NCBI GenBank assembly: GCA_949318235.1
Contig: OX439135.1
Location: 26,535,325 to 26,599,324 of the forward strand
Direction: 5' to 3'
DNA from: Ecdyonurus torrentis
Lineage: Eukaryota; Arthropoda; Insecta; Ephemeroptera; Heptageniidae
DNA: 64,000 bases
The translations under genes were made by a program, and so were the position numbers. Below, piece by piece: positions 23,300 through 34,875 of the stretch. Positions within the stretch are counted from its first letter, which is position 1, and every line of letters begins with the position of its first letter. Under the pieces are notes generated by a model. The model saw only the letters and a list, made by a program, of their open reading frames with translations, was not told where the DNA came from and ran no database searches.

Positions 23300-23494
23300 A
23301 AAAGACAAATTTTACTCCTCAATATTGTTATTTACAAAATACAATAAATTAAATTAAAAGAAGAAAAGTAAGAAGGTTTTAATAAATGTCACGAAAATAA
23401 TTCTCTTCATATTATTTTAGTTTACACCAAAATTCAATTAGTTTAAATCAACGCAATGGAAACCTTAAGATATTTTTATAATACAAAAATAAAA
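23300..23494. repeat. Dispersed repeat S, copy 4 (truncated by a MITE)
   Basis: GTTATTTACAAAATACAATA, AAAAGAAGAAAAGTAAGAAG and AGTTTACACCAAAATTCAAT match repeat S; it breaks at the family A element starting near 23495. Confidence 0.6.
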
Positions 23495-23741
23495 CTGGGT
23501 AACATAGGACAAAAAATAATTTTGCAAGTTTAAAAGCACTATGCAATATTTTTGAGAGCATATGTAAATATGTTGAATTAGTATCTCAAGTATGTGAAAA
23601 AAATAACAATAAAAAAAAATAAGCGATTTCCCAAAGAAATTTGGCTTAAATGAAGTTTGTCCTATGCGGAGCAATGTTATTTACTACCCCAGTATGGTCT
23701 CCTAGCGTAATAAATATGACGTCATCCGCATACACCCTATA
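23495..23741 (+). mobile_element. MITE family A, subfamily 1 (left end missing)
   Basis: Begins at CTGGGTAACATAGGACAAAA, so the first ~60 bp are lost. The right end is typical (AATATGACGTCATCCGCATA, then CACCCTATA). Confidence 0.85.
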
Positions 23742-23929
23742 GCATTTCAAATTAATTATAAAAACTAATATTATATATAAGAGAAGTGAGAACGTTTGTG
23801 GCAAAGCTAATTAGCATATTTCCAATACATAATTTACATGAATTATGTAAATATTTTACATATACATCAATCACAATTCATTTTGTTAGTTAGATAAACA
23901 TATCTATGAAATAAAGACAAATTGGATAC

Positions 23930-24650
23930 TGTAATAATGTGATTACAAAATACAATTATTTAATATAAAGACGAAAAATAAGATGATTAAAATAAATAAA
24001 CTTGGGTATAGATTTATTTTAGTTTACACTAAATTTCATTTTTTTTATTTAAGGGAGTAGGGTAGCGACCTTATATCTCAAAAACTAGAAAGTGTTTTGG
24101 GTCTAAATTTGGTGTCATTGTATAGCTAAGGGTTACACCTAGACGTGATAAAAATTTCATGATGTTTGACCGTATACCAAAAAAAAAAAAAGAACAAAAT
24201 TATTGAAATTAACATTGGGCCTTATGGGCTTAAAATTTCAAAAAAATCATATAATATAAATTTGCATGGTGACCCCACAAAATTTTTATATATATGAAAT
24301 TGTCTCAAGCTGAAGTATCATTGTGCAAAATTTCAGATTTTTTTTGACGAAAAAAGTTTGAGTCTAATGGCCGACGTTGGTCCCCTACTCCCTTAAGTAA
24401 CATAATATAATAGATATTATCTACTGGCTTAAACATATAAAGACGACTTATAAACTATAGTTTTAAACTCTTCTTAACATAAAAATTTCCCACGTTTTTA
24501 ATTGCTTATATCTTGTGGAATATAGATGTATTATTTAAAATATAAAGAAGTTTTTAATAGAGAAATTATTTTATATTTTATATAAGTTACTGCATGAACT
24601 TTAAAACGATATCAGCTTTTCTTAAAACCAATTAAAATTCATTTTTAGCC
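23930..24650. repeat. Dispersed repeat S, copy 5, split by a MITE
   Basis: 23930-24048 and 24397-24650 together follow the S block order (ATTACAAAATACAATTATTT, TTTTAGTTTACACTAAATTT, then TATAAAGACGACTTATAAAC, AAAGAAGTTTTTAATAGAG). The family N element sits between them. Confidence 0.65.
24049..24396. mobile_element. MITE family N, copy 1
   Basis: About 348 bp bounded by TTAAGGGAGTAGGGTAGCGAC and its imperfect inverse ending CTCCCTTAA. Copy 2 is 26223-26541 (about 85% identical), and a fragment of the middle recurs at about 52470-52545. Internal landmarks: CTTATATCTCAAAAACTAGA, TTTGGTGTCATTGT, GAAATTAACATTGGGCCTTA, AAAAGTTTGAGTCTAATGGC. Non-coding. Confidence 0.88.
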
Positions 24651-24867
24651 ACTTTTTGTCGATGTATGTAACTCTTAAAACTATTATAAGTACTAAAAAT
24701 ACTTTTATAAATAATAGACCTTTGTAACATTTTAATCATTTTTATAGATTACGTTTCAGACAAGCAGAAAGCACAAAACATTCAATTACATTAGAGAAAT
24801 CGTAATTATTTTAATAAATATTTTATTTTAGGAATATAATTGAGAAATACTGAGATTTCTAATAACT

Positions 24868-25173
24868 TATAGGGTGTATGCATTCATGTTAAAGTCGACG
24901 TCATATTGGATAACTCAATAACATGGGTGACATAGGAAAATAACTCATTTTGCCAGTTTAAAACCACTATGCAATATTTTTGAGAGCATTGATGTTGTAA
25001 ATATGTTGAATTAGTATCTCAAGTATGTGAGAAAAATAACAATAACAAAAAATTAACAGATTTCCCAAAGAAAATTGGCTTAAATGAAGTTTTTCCTATA
25101 CTGAGCAATGTTATTCAGTACTTCAGTATGGCCTCCAAGCGCAATAAATATGACGTCATCCGCATACACCCTA
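24868..25173 (+). mobile_element. MITE family A, subfamily 1
   Basis: Full length. TATAGGGTGTATGCATTCATG left; right end CATCCGCATACACCCTA followed by GTAAG, so the usual final TATA has changed. Confidence 0.9.
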
Positions 25174-25559
25174 GTAAGTGCTATAGATTTAAAATATAAC
25201 TCGATTGAAAAAAAAAATAATAAAAAAATAAAAAATAAAAAGAGCTTACGTTTTAGTAGCTTTTTTTATTTATTAAAATTTATAATATTTAGTAATAAGT
25301 TCAACATCTTATTAAATATATTATGCAAACAAAAGAAGTATGTGAGACGAAATTCATGCATTTGATACCATAATATACCATACAATTTTAGTAACATATA
25401 TTAGATGTCAGGTATAATAGTTTGCTGTTAATTTGTTCTTAAATTATAACAACGTTTAATGATACGACATAATTTAGCAATCTAACATGTAGAAGATGTG
25501 ATTGAGATTGAAAAAATATAACAATGCATTTCAGTGCATGAGATTTATGTGAAACACTT
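25174..25559. other. AT-rich stretch between two MITEs
   Basis: No gene or recognised repeat. 25310-25345 has the AAAAGAAGTATGTGAGACGA word typical of the decayed repeats here. Confidence 0.4.
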
Positions 25560-25872
25560 AATAGGGTGGTTTCATTCATATTAAAGTCGACGTCATATAA
25601 GTGAGTACTAAATAACATCGGCCGGTATAGAAAAATGGCACATTTTGCCACTTTAAAAATACATTACAATATTTTTGAGAGCATTGAAGCTATTAACAGG
25701 TTGAATTATTACTTCAAGTATGAAAGAAAAATATTAATGACCAAAAAAATAGCTTATTTTCCAAAGAAAAAAGGCCAAAAACTACGTTTGTCCTATGCTG
25801 AGCAATGTTATTTATTGCTCAAGAAGAACATCGAAAAGCACTCAGAATGACGTCATGCGTACACACCCTATA
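25560..25872 (+). mobile_element. MITE family A, subfamily 2
   Basis: ATAGGGTGGTTTCATTCATA left, TAAGTGAGTACTAAATAACA, and right end AGAATGACGTCATGCGTACA, then CACCCTATA. Nearly complete, about 312 bp. Confidence 0.9.
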
Positions 25873-26222
25873 GGTATATAAATATTTATATATATAAGCC
25901 AATTAGATAAATTTAGTAAGCATATATTATAGATATGGCTTCCATTAACAAAAACATAACTGTGATTTCGTAAAACCATCAAAAAAACTAAAATACGAAA
26001 AACGTTTAAAAAAATTTCTTATATTAATAATTATAATTAAAGAAGACAGATCGACAATTTCAATAATTGATATTCAAATCATGTTAAAAACAAAATTATA
26101 ACAACAGTATACGAATTCTATGTATTTGTTTATAAACAATGAAAAAATCAAATTATATAACGATGATAATAAAAACAAAATATTAGATAACTTATCGGGC
26201 AATACGTTGAATAAAGTTTACA
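25873..26222. other. AT-rich stretch, nothing recognised
   Basis: No exon-like sequence or repeat boundary seen. Confidence 0.4.
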
Positions 26223-26541
26223 TAAGGTAGTAGGGTACCGACCTTATATCTCAAAAACTAGAAGTGTCTTGGGTCTAAATTTGGTGTCATTGTGTAGCTA
26301 AGTGTCACACCTAGCCGTCATAAAAATTTCATAATATTTGACCGTCCCGAAAAAAAGAATTATTGAAATTAACACTAGGCCGTATGGGCTTAAAATTTCA
26401 AAAAAATGATATAAAATTAATTTGCACGGTGACCCTCCACAGTTTTTATATATTTGAAGTATCATTTTGTACAAAATTTCAGATTTTTTTGACGAGAAAA
26501 GTTTGAGTCTAATGGCCGACGTCGGTACCCTACTACCTTAA
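26223..26541. mobile_element. MITE family N, copy 2
   Basis: Termini TAAGGTAGTAGGGTACCGAC and GTCGGTACCCTACTACCTTA are perfect inverted repeats. The interior matches 24049-24396. Confidence 0.9.
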
Positions 26542-27250
26542 TTCTTTAATGTTTAGAATTTTTTTTAAGAATTGTATTACAAATTATTATTTTTATTCAT
26601 AATTCATAATATTATACATACTATACAATAATAAAAATATAGAAAAGCTATAGATCAATTGTGAAATAGTGGTTTTCCAAATTTTTCACCTAAATATAAC
26701 TAATAAAAAGACGAATATATAGATACGAAGTTAAAGATGAATCCCAATCATCAGTGATACGTGACAAAGTAAGTGAATTTTTTAAAATTCAATAATAAAC
26801 ATTACAATAATCAGAATTACATTAGAAAAAGTTTACACATTAATTATTTTAAATTTAAACTTAACATTTTCATGTATGAATTATTTCTAATTGTTTCTAA
26901 TTATTGTAGATTACATTTTCATGTTCATATCGCAAATATAGCGTTATATAATTTTAATTATTAATTCTATGCATTTCATATAAGTGACTATGTATTATTA
27001 AAGTAAGGTATAGACGTTCAGTATTGTATGTATGTATTGTCATACAAATCCACTACTATGTGTATATAGCAATATACATAACATCGATGAGAGAAGATCA
27101 AATAGTAATATTGTTATGGTATATTTATAATTATATTATATATCAGGAGCCTAAAGTCAAAACTAAAAATACACATGTCAAACTTTGCGCCTGTAGCGAC
27201 ATCAATACTTGTGATTTTCGTTGCCATTTTGGCTTTGAATAACGATGATG
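26542..27250. other. AT-rich stretch, nothing recognised
   Basis: Short frames on the plus strand here are AT-rich (I, Y, N, F dominated) and lack splice-site support. Confidence 0.4.
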
Positions 27251-27592
27251 CAAGGAATAGACCAGAGAAAAACATAAGCATTTATAACACAAACCACTTT
27301 ATGTGACTTACATAAATAACTTTAGTTTGTCTCAAAACCCAACAGTAGCTCCATAACAGTGATCAGAAAATTCAATTTATGCAACCCGCACAACATTTTC
27401 ATACTAATTTTTGCATGTTTCTGACGTCATAAACATGAATTTTCACGCAAATTGCATACTTTACAGTTTTTTCTCGCTCTCTTGTGGGGCTACATTAACA
27501 TTCTGATAAATATTGTAATTAGTTTTGAAAATCCCATTTTGTGTTTAATCATTAAAAAAAAACATGTGGCTTTATGTGGTATATGCCTTTAA
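27251..27592 (+). mobile_element. MITE family L, copy 3
   Basis: AAGGAATAGACCAGAGAAAA left, TTTCTGACGTCATAAACATG middle, TATGCCTTTAAA right. The leading TTAA is changed to TGCA. Confidence 0.88.
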
Positions 27593-27823
27593 ATAATTTT
27601 ACAGCCTATATTGACTAATAAAAACACAACTGCTTTGAGATCGACTTTGATCTCAAATATAAAAGTTGTTTGTTTATATTTTTATGTTAACAATTGAGAC
27701 ACTGAGACGTCAGATACCGTGTGGCAACAATACATAAAAACACGGTACATAAATCACGGCACATTTATTAGAGAAATAGACGGCAAGGCAGGGTCGTGAG
27801 CTCCTGTGTAATTGCCCTATACT

Positions 27824-28016
27824 AAAAACGAACCCTTGTTGATGTAGTTCAAATTTTCACCGCAACAATCAACATGTAAAATGTAAGTGGCGCTGTAGTC
27901 TGCGTGTGAATTTTAAAATTCACACACAGACTACAGCGCCACTTTTATACGTAATTTTGTATTCTTGCATTTTTGCGGCGAAAATTTGAATTACATCATT
28001 AAGGGATCGTTTTTTC
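27824..28016. mobile_element. Foldback MITE with a perfect central hairpin
   Basis: The centre (27889-27950) pairs AAGTGGCGCTGTAGTCTG with CAGACTACAGCGCCACTT around GTGTGAATTTTAAAATTCACAC. Weaker pairing continues outward (TAGTTCAAATTTTCACCGCA against GCGGCGAAAATTTGAATTAC; AAAACGAACCC against GGGATCGTTTT). Confidence 0.8.
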
Positions 28017-28330
28017 AACAGTAGCTTCCTATCCTGTTTAATATATATCCATGCGGCAAGGTATACAGTTTTTTACATTTAATTAGAGTTCACTTTATTG
28101 TTTTTGTAACATAGAGAAAAATCTTATAGAGAAATTTATTTACTACTTTTTAAAACAGTAAAAAGACGTTAAAACGTTATTGGTATAAAATATCCGTCTT
28201 GAAATGACAATCCTTGTAATACAACAAAAGTTGTAGGTTCAGTCGTCAAAATTAAAATACATCAAATATAAGGAGAACATAAGATTTGCCATAAGTATCA
28301 GAACATTGTAAATAGAGATTTTTTGTTTTT

Positions 28331-28554
28331 CAATAGAGGTTATCGGTATAAAAAATTCTCAAAAAATTTCTATGTCTTAAAATACGTTAAAGTATGTCTA
28401 GTATTTCTCATTTAAATTTCTCCAAAAATCGGTGGAGTAGTTTTCTCAAAAATCGCAAAAAAAGGTGTTTTTCCCCGTAAGCGTAATGTTAAATTAAGGG
28501 AACTCTTAGCTTTCCCCCGCGTCACCTCGTGCGCTAAACCGATAACCTCCATTA
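28331..28554 (+). mobile_element. MITE family O, copy 1
   Basis: Ends CAATAGAGGTTATCGGTATA and CTAAACCGATAACCTCCATT are inverted repeats. Shared interior: AAGTATGTCTAGTATTTCTC, AATCGGTGGAGTAGTTTTCT, AAGCGTAATGTTAAATTAAG and a GC-rich stretch CTTTCCCCCGCGTCACCTCG. Other copies: 30923-31143 (-), 39925-40139 (-), 42631-42811 (+). Confidence 0.88.
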
Positions 28555-28559
28555 TTACA

Positions 28560-28930
28560 TATTTTATAAGAAACTTTATCAGATTCGTATCATATTGTTA
28601 TTACAAAACACAACAATAAAAAATACAAGATAGAAAGAAACTTATTTACTTTAATTTAAAATCATACTTTAAAAAATAATTTCAGTTTCAACTAAAATGC
28701 AACTTATTTAAAATAATGAATTGAAAATTTTAAGACATATATAATTGACAAATAATAAATATATTAAACATACAAAGACGAGTTACAAACTATTATTTTT
28801 ACGTCATAATTTGATAATGTCTTCAAAACATAAAGAAGTTTTAAAATAGAGAAATTGTTTCATATTTTTAACTTATATTGAAAATATTCGGTTTTTCAAC
28901 CAATTTAGATTAAAAATATACGTATATTAA
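28560..28930. repeat. Dispersed repeat S, copy 6
   Basis: ATTCGTATCATATTGTTATT, TTTCAGTTTCAACTAAAATG, TACAAAGACGAGTTACAAAC and AAAGAAGTTTTAAAATAGAG follow the order seen in 17812-18330. Confidence 0.6.
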
Positions 28931-29460
28931 TAAATCAATTATAGATTTCTTTTAAAGTTATTTGTTTAAAAAATATCCACATTTTTTAATTTGTAGAGTT
29001 ATAGGGATATAAAAGTTAACTAAAAATAAATAATAATGAAAAGCAATGAATACAGTTTTGTATCACACACACAAACAAATATATGATTGAATATAACGTA
29101 ATAAAAAATCATTTCTATTCATTATTTTTTTTAGAGCGCGTACTAAAAATATTAATAGTTCGCTAATAATATGTTCTTAAAATATAAGAACTTGAAATCA
29201 ACGACATTAGTTCCTAAAATAAAGTATATAGAAGACGTTCATGAGATTTTAAACTGTAGTTTAACATTATACAAATATGTGAATTCACGTAAGCAAATAA
29301 GAAAACAAAAGACAGCTATTTATAGACAATAAGTTTAAGCATGAGCCTAAAAATCTTCAGTTCTGAGAACTAAACTGCAACTCAACTTGTCCCTTCAAAT
29401 AAATAATGCCATGTTTTGAAATAACGAAACTTTTTGTAACTCCAGAAGTTTAGTTGAATC
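28931..29460. other. AT-rich stretch, nothing recognised
   Basis: No exon-like sequence. An ACACACAC run near 29067 is the only simple repeat. Confidence 0.4.
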
Positions 29461-29577
29461 AATAATGCTGTTCGTAAACCCTGTTCTCTTGCACCAAAAA
29501 AATGCGCATCCCATTTGAATAACCAAAGGCGATCGTCATTTTTGGTGCAGAGAACAGGGTTTACGAACAGCATTATT
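29461..29577. mobile_element. 117-bp hairpin element
   Basis: AATAATGCTGTTCGTAAACC and CCCTGTTCTCTTGCACCAAA pair with TTTGGTGCAGAGAACAGGG and TTTACGAACAGCATTATT. Stem about 38 bp, loop about 40 bp. One copy here; compact MITE or hairpin locus. Confidence 0.8.
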
Positions 29578-29671
29578 CAGTGAGATGCAATGGGTTGTTT
29601 TTAAATGCGGTCTTGAGTTATAATTATGTTGATTCAACATATAAAGTTTTTCTCCGTGTAGTAAAACATTA

Positions 29672-29966
29672 ATTATTTTATTTATTAAACACCAAGGTGT
29701 ACTTATACATATATATTTACATTGCACTCTATAAGTCTACAGTTTTGCATATTGACTTAATGATAGGGTCCGAAATGGACAATGAAGTAAGTGGTACCTA
29801 GTACATAGGCCACCACATAACAAACATACACATTTATCATTACACTCGTGATATTCTTTAATCTGACAGATTACATGGTGGAAACCATGCACCGCATAAC
29901 GGGTAAAAACATGCCTGTCTGTACAGTTTGGGCCTTTCCAACCATTAATATTAAATGCAGGGGTAT
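29672..29966 (-). mobile_element. Retroposed repeat M (SINE or LINE 3' end), copy 1
   Basis: A 295-bp block matches 52105-52402 at about 95%. Read on the minus strand it ends GGTGTTTAATAAATAAAATAA, an A-rich simple tail as in SINEs and LINE 3' ends, and it has GTGGTGGCCTATGTACTAGG and GGCATGTTTTTACCCGTTAT inside. I cannot find a Pol III A/B box pair, so a LINE 3' UTR is as likely as a SINE. Confidence 0.7.
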
Positions 29967-30600
29967 TATAGAAGGCCAGGCTGATATCTTCAGTAAAACA
30001 TTAATAAGACGTTTAAAAGTTATCAGAAATATTAATTATCCCGACGATTATACATTTCACATGAAGGCAAAAGTGATATATTTATATATTATAAATAGTA
30101 TAAATAAGATAAATTATAGTTCAATCCAATAATTAATAATTATCATTAATTATTCCAATAATAATTAAAAATTTTATAAACATCTGTAAGAAGACGTTTA
30201 AAAGTTATCAGTAAAAATTAATCAATCCAACGATTACATTTCATAATACAACAAAGGTTGTAGGTTTAGTCGTAAAAATTAAAATACATCAACTATAAGA
30301 AGACAGTAAGATTTACAATACGTATCATAACATTGACATTGTATTTCAATATATCTGGTATGTGAAAACAAGGCAGAAACGGTATAGTACATAGTTATAT
30401 GTCATAAATTATTTATTATTGGGATGTGAGAGCATGAATGTATTTTAAAATTAAAGACGTAAATAAGAAGCTTAAAATAAGGTATATAATTATTGTTACA
30501 ATATAATTTCACTTTAATGCAAAAGTTATTTATAAATAGTAGCTAATATAAATTATAGTGAAATCCCATAATTAGTACACTCTGGCAAAAACAAGGTCGT
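29967..30600. other. AT-rich stretch with a short local duplication
   Basis: AAGACGTTTAAAAGTTATCA occurs at about 30006 and 30191. 30230-30330 (ACAACAAAGGTTGTAGGTTT, ATAAGAAGACAGTAAGATTT) repeats 28222-28290. No exon-like sequence. Confidence 0.5.
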
Positions 30601-30619
30601 TCCCTCCAAAAGCTGTATC

Positions 30620-30680
30620 CGCGGTGCCAAACCAATCAGAGAGCGTGTTATAAACCTACTAGCCAATCACAGTTGACTTT
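30620..30680. promoter_or_regulatory. Two CCAAT boxes
   Basis: AAACCAATCAGAGAGCG and TAGCCAATCACAGTTG lie about 30 bp apart in a locally GC-richer stretch. They resemble NF-Y sites but no transcript start or exon follows. Confidence 0.3.
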
Positions 30681-30729
30681 ACATAATTAATTACACTGCA
30701 TCCTCTCGAATAAGTATTGGAAAAATTGT

Positions 30730-30734
<5 letters not shown>

Positions 30735-30788
<54 letters not shown>
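30735..30788. repeat. (AT)n microsatellite
   Basis: About 27 copies of the TA dinucleotide. Confidence 0.97.
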
Positions 30789-30793
<5 letters not shown>

Positions 30794-30794
30794 A

Positions 30795-30925
30795 ATACAC
30801 TTTTACGGGTTTTAGTTTAAAAAAAAATAAACGATATATTTAATGCAGACACTTTTCAAAAGCTTTGTTCTAGAAAGTTCTGAAATAAAATTATAATTTT
30901 AGATAATTTCGAGAATATTAAACAA
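30795..30925. repeat. Dispersed repeat Q with heat-shock-element-like motifs, copy 1
   Basis: Shares TGAATACACTT, CGGGTTT and CTTTTCAAAAGCTTTGTTC with 43260-43480. Contains TTCTAGAAAGTTCTGAA (30868-30884), which fits the heat-shock element pattern of alternating TTC and GAA spaced by 2, and a weaker TTCGAGAATATT at 30908-30919. Directly abuts a family O MITE. Confidence 0.6.
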
Positions 30926-31143
30926 TGAAGCTTATCGGTTTAGCGCTCAGGGAGACGCGGTGAAAGCTAAGGGTGCCCTAAATTAACATTACGCTGATGT
31001 GGAAAATACGTTTTTTGCGATTTTTTTAAAAACTGCCCCACAGATTTCGGAGAAAATTAAATGAAAAATATACTAGACATAATTTTACGTGTTTTAAGCC
31101 CTAGTAAATTTTTAAGAATATTTTAAACCGATAACCTCCATTG
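30923..31143 (-). mobile_element. MITE family O, copy 2
   Basis: CAATGAAGCTTATCGGTTTA and TTTAAACCGATAACCTCCATTG termini. Interior matches 28331-28554 in reverse. Confidence 0.88.
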
Positions 31144-31254
31144 CAATATCTTGACAGTCAGTATAGTAAGAAGAAATGAAATTTTAAATATTTTAACACG
31201 TCGCAGTAACGAGTCAGAGCTGCTAAACTCATCAATTGCCTTACCAGACAGCAG

Positions 31255-32840
31255 CAATATAACAACACGTATTGGCGTGTAAAGTAAAATTACTTAGAAG
31301 TTATGAGAGAATTTTCAAATATAATAAATATATATTAGAATTACAGGGATAACATTTAAATTGACTCGAATTTTATGTCTGAGAAACATTATGTAACTAT
31401 ACATAAATATAAGAACACGTATTGTCGTGTAAATTCAAATTATTTAGAAGTTATAAGAGAATTTTCCAATTTAATAAATTTGGAATAACATCGACCATTT
31501 TAAAACTGTTGGTATTATTGCCTACGCAATACTTTGTAATTCTATATAATAACACGTAAATATAATATTATATAAAGTAAAATTATTTAGAAGTTATGAG
31601 AGAATTTTCCAATTTAATAAATACATACATATTGGAATTACAGGGACAACTTTTAAATCGGCTCCAATTTTATGTCTGAGAAACATTATGTAACTATATA
31701 CATAAATATAAGAACACGTAATATATTGTCATGTAAATTTTTTAGAAGTTATGATAGAATTTTCCAATCTAGTAAATTAATTCGGAATAACATGGTTAAA
31801 TTATAAATCTGATCATTATTTATTGGCTCAGCAATATTTTGTAACTATACTTAATTATAATAACACGTAATATATTGTCATGTAAAATTATTAAGAAGTT
31901 ATGATAGAATTTTCCAATTTAATAAATACGTATTGGAATTACAGGGATAAATTTTAAATTTGATCACATATTATGCCTCAGAAACATTATGCAACTATAC
32001 ATAAATATAAGAAAATGTAAATCATTGTCATTAAAAATTATTTAGAAGTTTTGATAGAATTTTCCAATATAATAAATACATATTGGAATTACAGGGATAA
32101 CTTTTAATTTGACTCGTTTTTTGTCAACTCCAAATTATGTAACTATACATAAATATAACAACACGTAAATTAATGTCGAATAAAGTAAAAATTTTAGAAG
32201 TTACGAGAGAATTTTCCAATCTAATAAATACGTATTGGAATTACAGGGATAACTTTAAATTTGATCCTCATTTTATATATTTAAAACATTATGTAACTAT
32301 ACGTAAATATAAGAACACGTAAATTATTGTCATGTAAAATTATTTAGAAGTTATGGTGGATTCTTCCAATTTAATAAATATATATTGGAATTAATAATGA
32401 GTTAAATTTTAAATCTGATCATTATTTATTGGCTCAGCAATATTTTGTAACTATACTTCATTATAATAACACATAATAAATTGTCATGTAAATTTATTAA
32501 GAAGTTATGATAGAATTTTCCAATTTAATAAATAAGTATTGGAATTACAGGGATAACTTTTAAATTCGATCACATATTATGCCTAAGAAACATTATGTAA
32601 CTAAACATAAATATAATAACACATAATATATTGTCATGTAACATTTTTAGAAGTTATGGTGGAATTTTCCAATCTACTAAATATATTGGAATTGTAGAGA
32701 TAACTTTTAAATTTGATCCAATTTTATGCCTCAAACACATTATGTAACTATACATAAATATAAAAACACGCAATATATTGTCATGTAAAATTATTTGGAA
32801 GTTATGGTGGAATTTTCCAATTTAGTACAAACTTATTGGA
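31255..32840. repeat. Satellite array, ~150-bp monomer, about 10 copies
   Basis: The landmark AGAAGTTATGAGAGAATTTTCC, or near versions of it, recurs about every 150 bp (near 31300, 31447, 31591, 31745, 31898, 32046, 32195, 32347, 32501, 32650, 32800). Each unit has ATTGGAATTACAGGGATAAC and CATTATGTAACTATACATAA. Units are 80-90% similar, with length variation. No coding potential. Confidence 0.9.
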
Positions 32841-33059
32841 ATAATTATAAAGACAGAGAAGTTTTACGTATTAAATAATTAATTAATGACCGAAACTATT
32901 ACAATGCATTTAAATAATTAAGTTATTTAATTTCTTTGATAAAAACTGAACTTAGACGATTTTCATATAACTTATAATACAAAACTTATGCGAAGGGAGA
33001 ATTTGACCAACATGTTATCGTAATTAATTAAATAAAAGAAATATTATTCTCGCATTTTA

Positions 33060-33365
33060 TATAGGGTGTATGCCTTCATGTTAAAGTCAACGCCATGTTG
33101 GATCACTCAATAACATGTGCGGCATAGGAAAATAACTCATTTTGCCAGTTTAAAAACACTTTGTAATATTTTTAAGAAAGTTGATGCTGTAAATATGTTG
33201 AATTAGTATCTCAAGTATGTGAGAAAAATAACAATAACAAAAAAATAACTGCAGGGTTTCCCAAAGAAAATTGGCTTAAATGAAGTTTTTCCTATGCAGA
33301 GCAATGTTATGCACTACTCCAGTATAGCCTCCAAGTGCATTATGACGTCATCTGCATACATACTA
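33060..33365 (+). mobile_element. MITE family A, subfamily 1
   Basis: TATAGGGTGTATGCCTTCATG left; right end CATCTGCATACATACTA is mutated. Confidence 0.88.
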
Positions 33366-33575
33366 AAATACAATTGAGTCTATGAACTTATGTTCAAGTT
33401 TAAGCCGCTACCTTCCAATCCTTTCTACCAACACTCTACCTCTTCCTTCTACATACTTTCATCCCTCAAAAGGGTAGATCAGGTTTAACATAGGCACTTG
33501 CGCCTTTCTTGGCTACCTTCTGTCACTGCTCAACGGACCTCTCGAATACGGGGGTTTAGTAAGACATACAGTAAA
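33366..33575. other. Unexplained GC-richer island
   Basis: Reads TATGTTCAAGTTTAAGCCGC ... CTTGCGCCTTTCTTGGCTAC ... CTCTCGAATACGGGGGTTTA. Base composition resembles the coding exons at 38-40 kb, but no frame is open throughout and no matching splice sites were found. It may be a fragment of another transposon or a decayed exon. Confidence 0.35.
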
Positions 33576-33585
33576 AAAAAAAAAA

Positions 33586-33612
33586 GTTGACGCCATGTTG
33601 GATAACTATATT
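33586..33612 (+). mobile_element. MITE family A, short fragment
   Basis: AGTTGACGCCATGTTGGATA matches positions 25-45 of the family A consensus and stops. Confidence 0.6.
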
Positions 33613-33898
33613 CGATAATCGAGAGTAAAATACACATTTATTGTAAAAAAAAAAAAAAAAACTTCCAATCCAATGAGGTATGATGAGATGACGATACAAC
33701 AAATTAGAACAAAGACGGTTAAGAGTTATTGATATAAAATTATTTGATTAGGAACGCATTTCACCATTCATATATTTACTATACACCGAAGGTCGAAAAG
33801 TTTGTAGATATAAGTGTAAAAATTAAAATAATTTAAATATAATACGGAAATCAGATTTACCATAACTATTACAAAATTCAAAACATCAAGTAACATGC

Positions 33899-34208
33899 TA
33901 TAGGGTGGTTTCATTCATGTTAAAGTCGACGTCATAAGTGAGTACTAAATAACATTGGCCGGTATAGGAAAATGGCACATTTTGCCAGTTTAAAAATACA
34001 TTACAATATTTTTGAGAGCATTGATGTTGTTAACAGGTTGAATTAGTACCTCAAGTATGCAAGAAAAATAATAATGACCAGAAAATAGCTAATTTACCAA
34101 AGAAAATAGCCAAAAAACTGCGTTTTTCCTATGCTGAGCAATGTTATTCATTGCTCAAGAAGAGCATTGAAGTGCACTCAGAATGACGTCATGCGTACAC
34201 ATCTTATA
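33899..34208 (+). mobile_element. MITE family A, subfamily 2
   Basis: TATAGGGTGGTTTCATTCATG left, right end ATGCGTACACATCTTATA. Full length. Confidence 0.9.
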
Positions 34209-34354
34209 CATGTAACATTTTAAAAAGTTCACTTTTCCGTTTTTACATAGAAATGTTGAATATTTTCTATGTTAATAGGACTATATTAGTATAATAGGAC
34301 TAGTTATCAGCAGCTTAAGGGTCTTAAGGTTGAAATTCCTATAGTATTGTTGAG

Positions 34355-34430
34355 AAAAGCAGGCAAACCGGGATGCCACAATTATCGGCACCCCTATATT
34401 TATCTTGGCCCCCTTTAGTGATAAAAGAGT
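34355..34430. repeat. Possible Tc1/mariner end fragment
   Basis: GGGATGCCACAATTATCGGC ACCCC reads on the minus strand as GGGGTGCCGATAATTGTGGC, a phrase that resembles the subterminal repeats of many Tc1-like transposons. No partner end is present. Confidence 0.3.
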
Positions 34431-34565
34431 TTTTAAGTAGTGGTATGGCAAGTAGACGCAATTCTAAGATGGTTGCCATGGTTTTAGTTCGAGTATCGTA
34501 AACTTAACACTTTCGCCGTAACAAGAGCCTCTCCGATTAATAGTACATTATACCATAATAATTAT

Positions 34566-34875
34566 AGCTCGTTCTGTAAAGTAAAGTAAATCTCAATAAC
34601 AGTGATTGGCTGACCAACAAAATAAGACACATTCATTGGTTGATCTTGTTTTTTGAGCCGATAAAAGTGAGTCACATATTGAGACTGGAACTTTTTTTGG
34701 TGAAGTTTCTTTCATTCTTATCAAAATCAAAGTTCTAAAAGAAGAAATAACAATGATCGACTATATGTATAAACGTATTAAATATGTAGCGACGTCATAA
34801 CCAGCTGTTTTTAACAAAGGAACATTTTTCGAAGCTGGCTCCATATTTGTGTGTAGTTTATATATAGAACGAGCT
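34566..34875. mobile_element. MITE family E, copy 1
   Basis: Ends AGCTCGTTCTGTAAAG and TATAGAACGAGCT. Copy 2 is 36216-36531. Interior: AACAGTGATTGGCTGACCAA, TTTGAGCCGATAAAAGTGAG, TATGTATAAACGTA, ACGTCATAACCAGCTGTTT. Confidence 0.85.

Noticed and set aside
15356..25850. Short frames within family A MITEs (for example 15356-15583, 16420-16650, 25635-25850)
   Set aside because: Different frames and strands are open in different copies; none is conserved across the family.
29848..30132. 94-codon frame MIFFNLTDYMVETMHR...
   Set aside because: Its first half is the antisense of retroposed repeat M and the frame is not maintained in the copy at 52105-52402.
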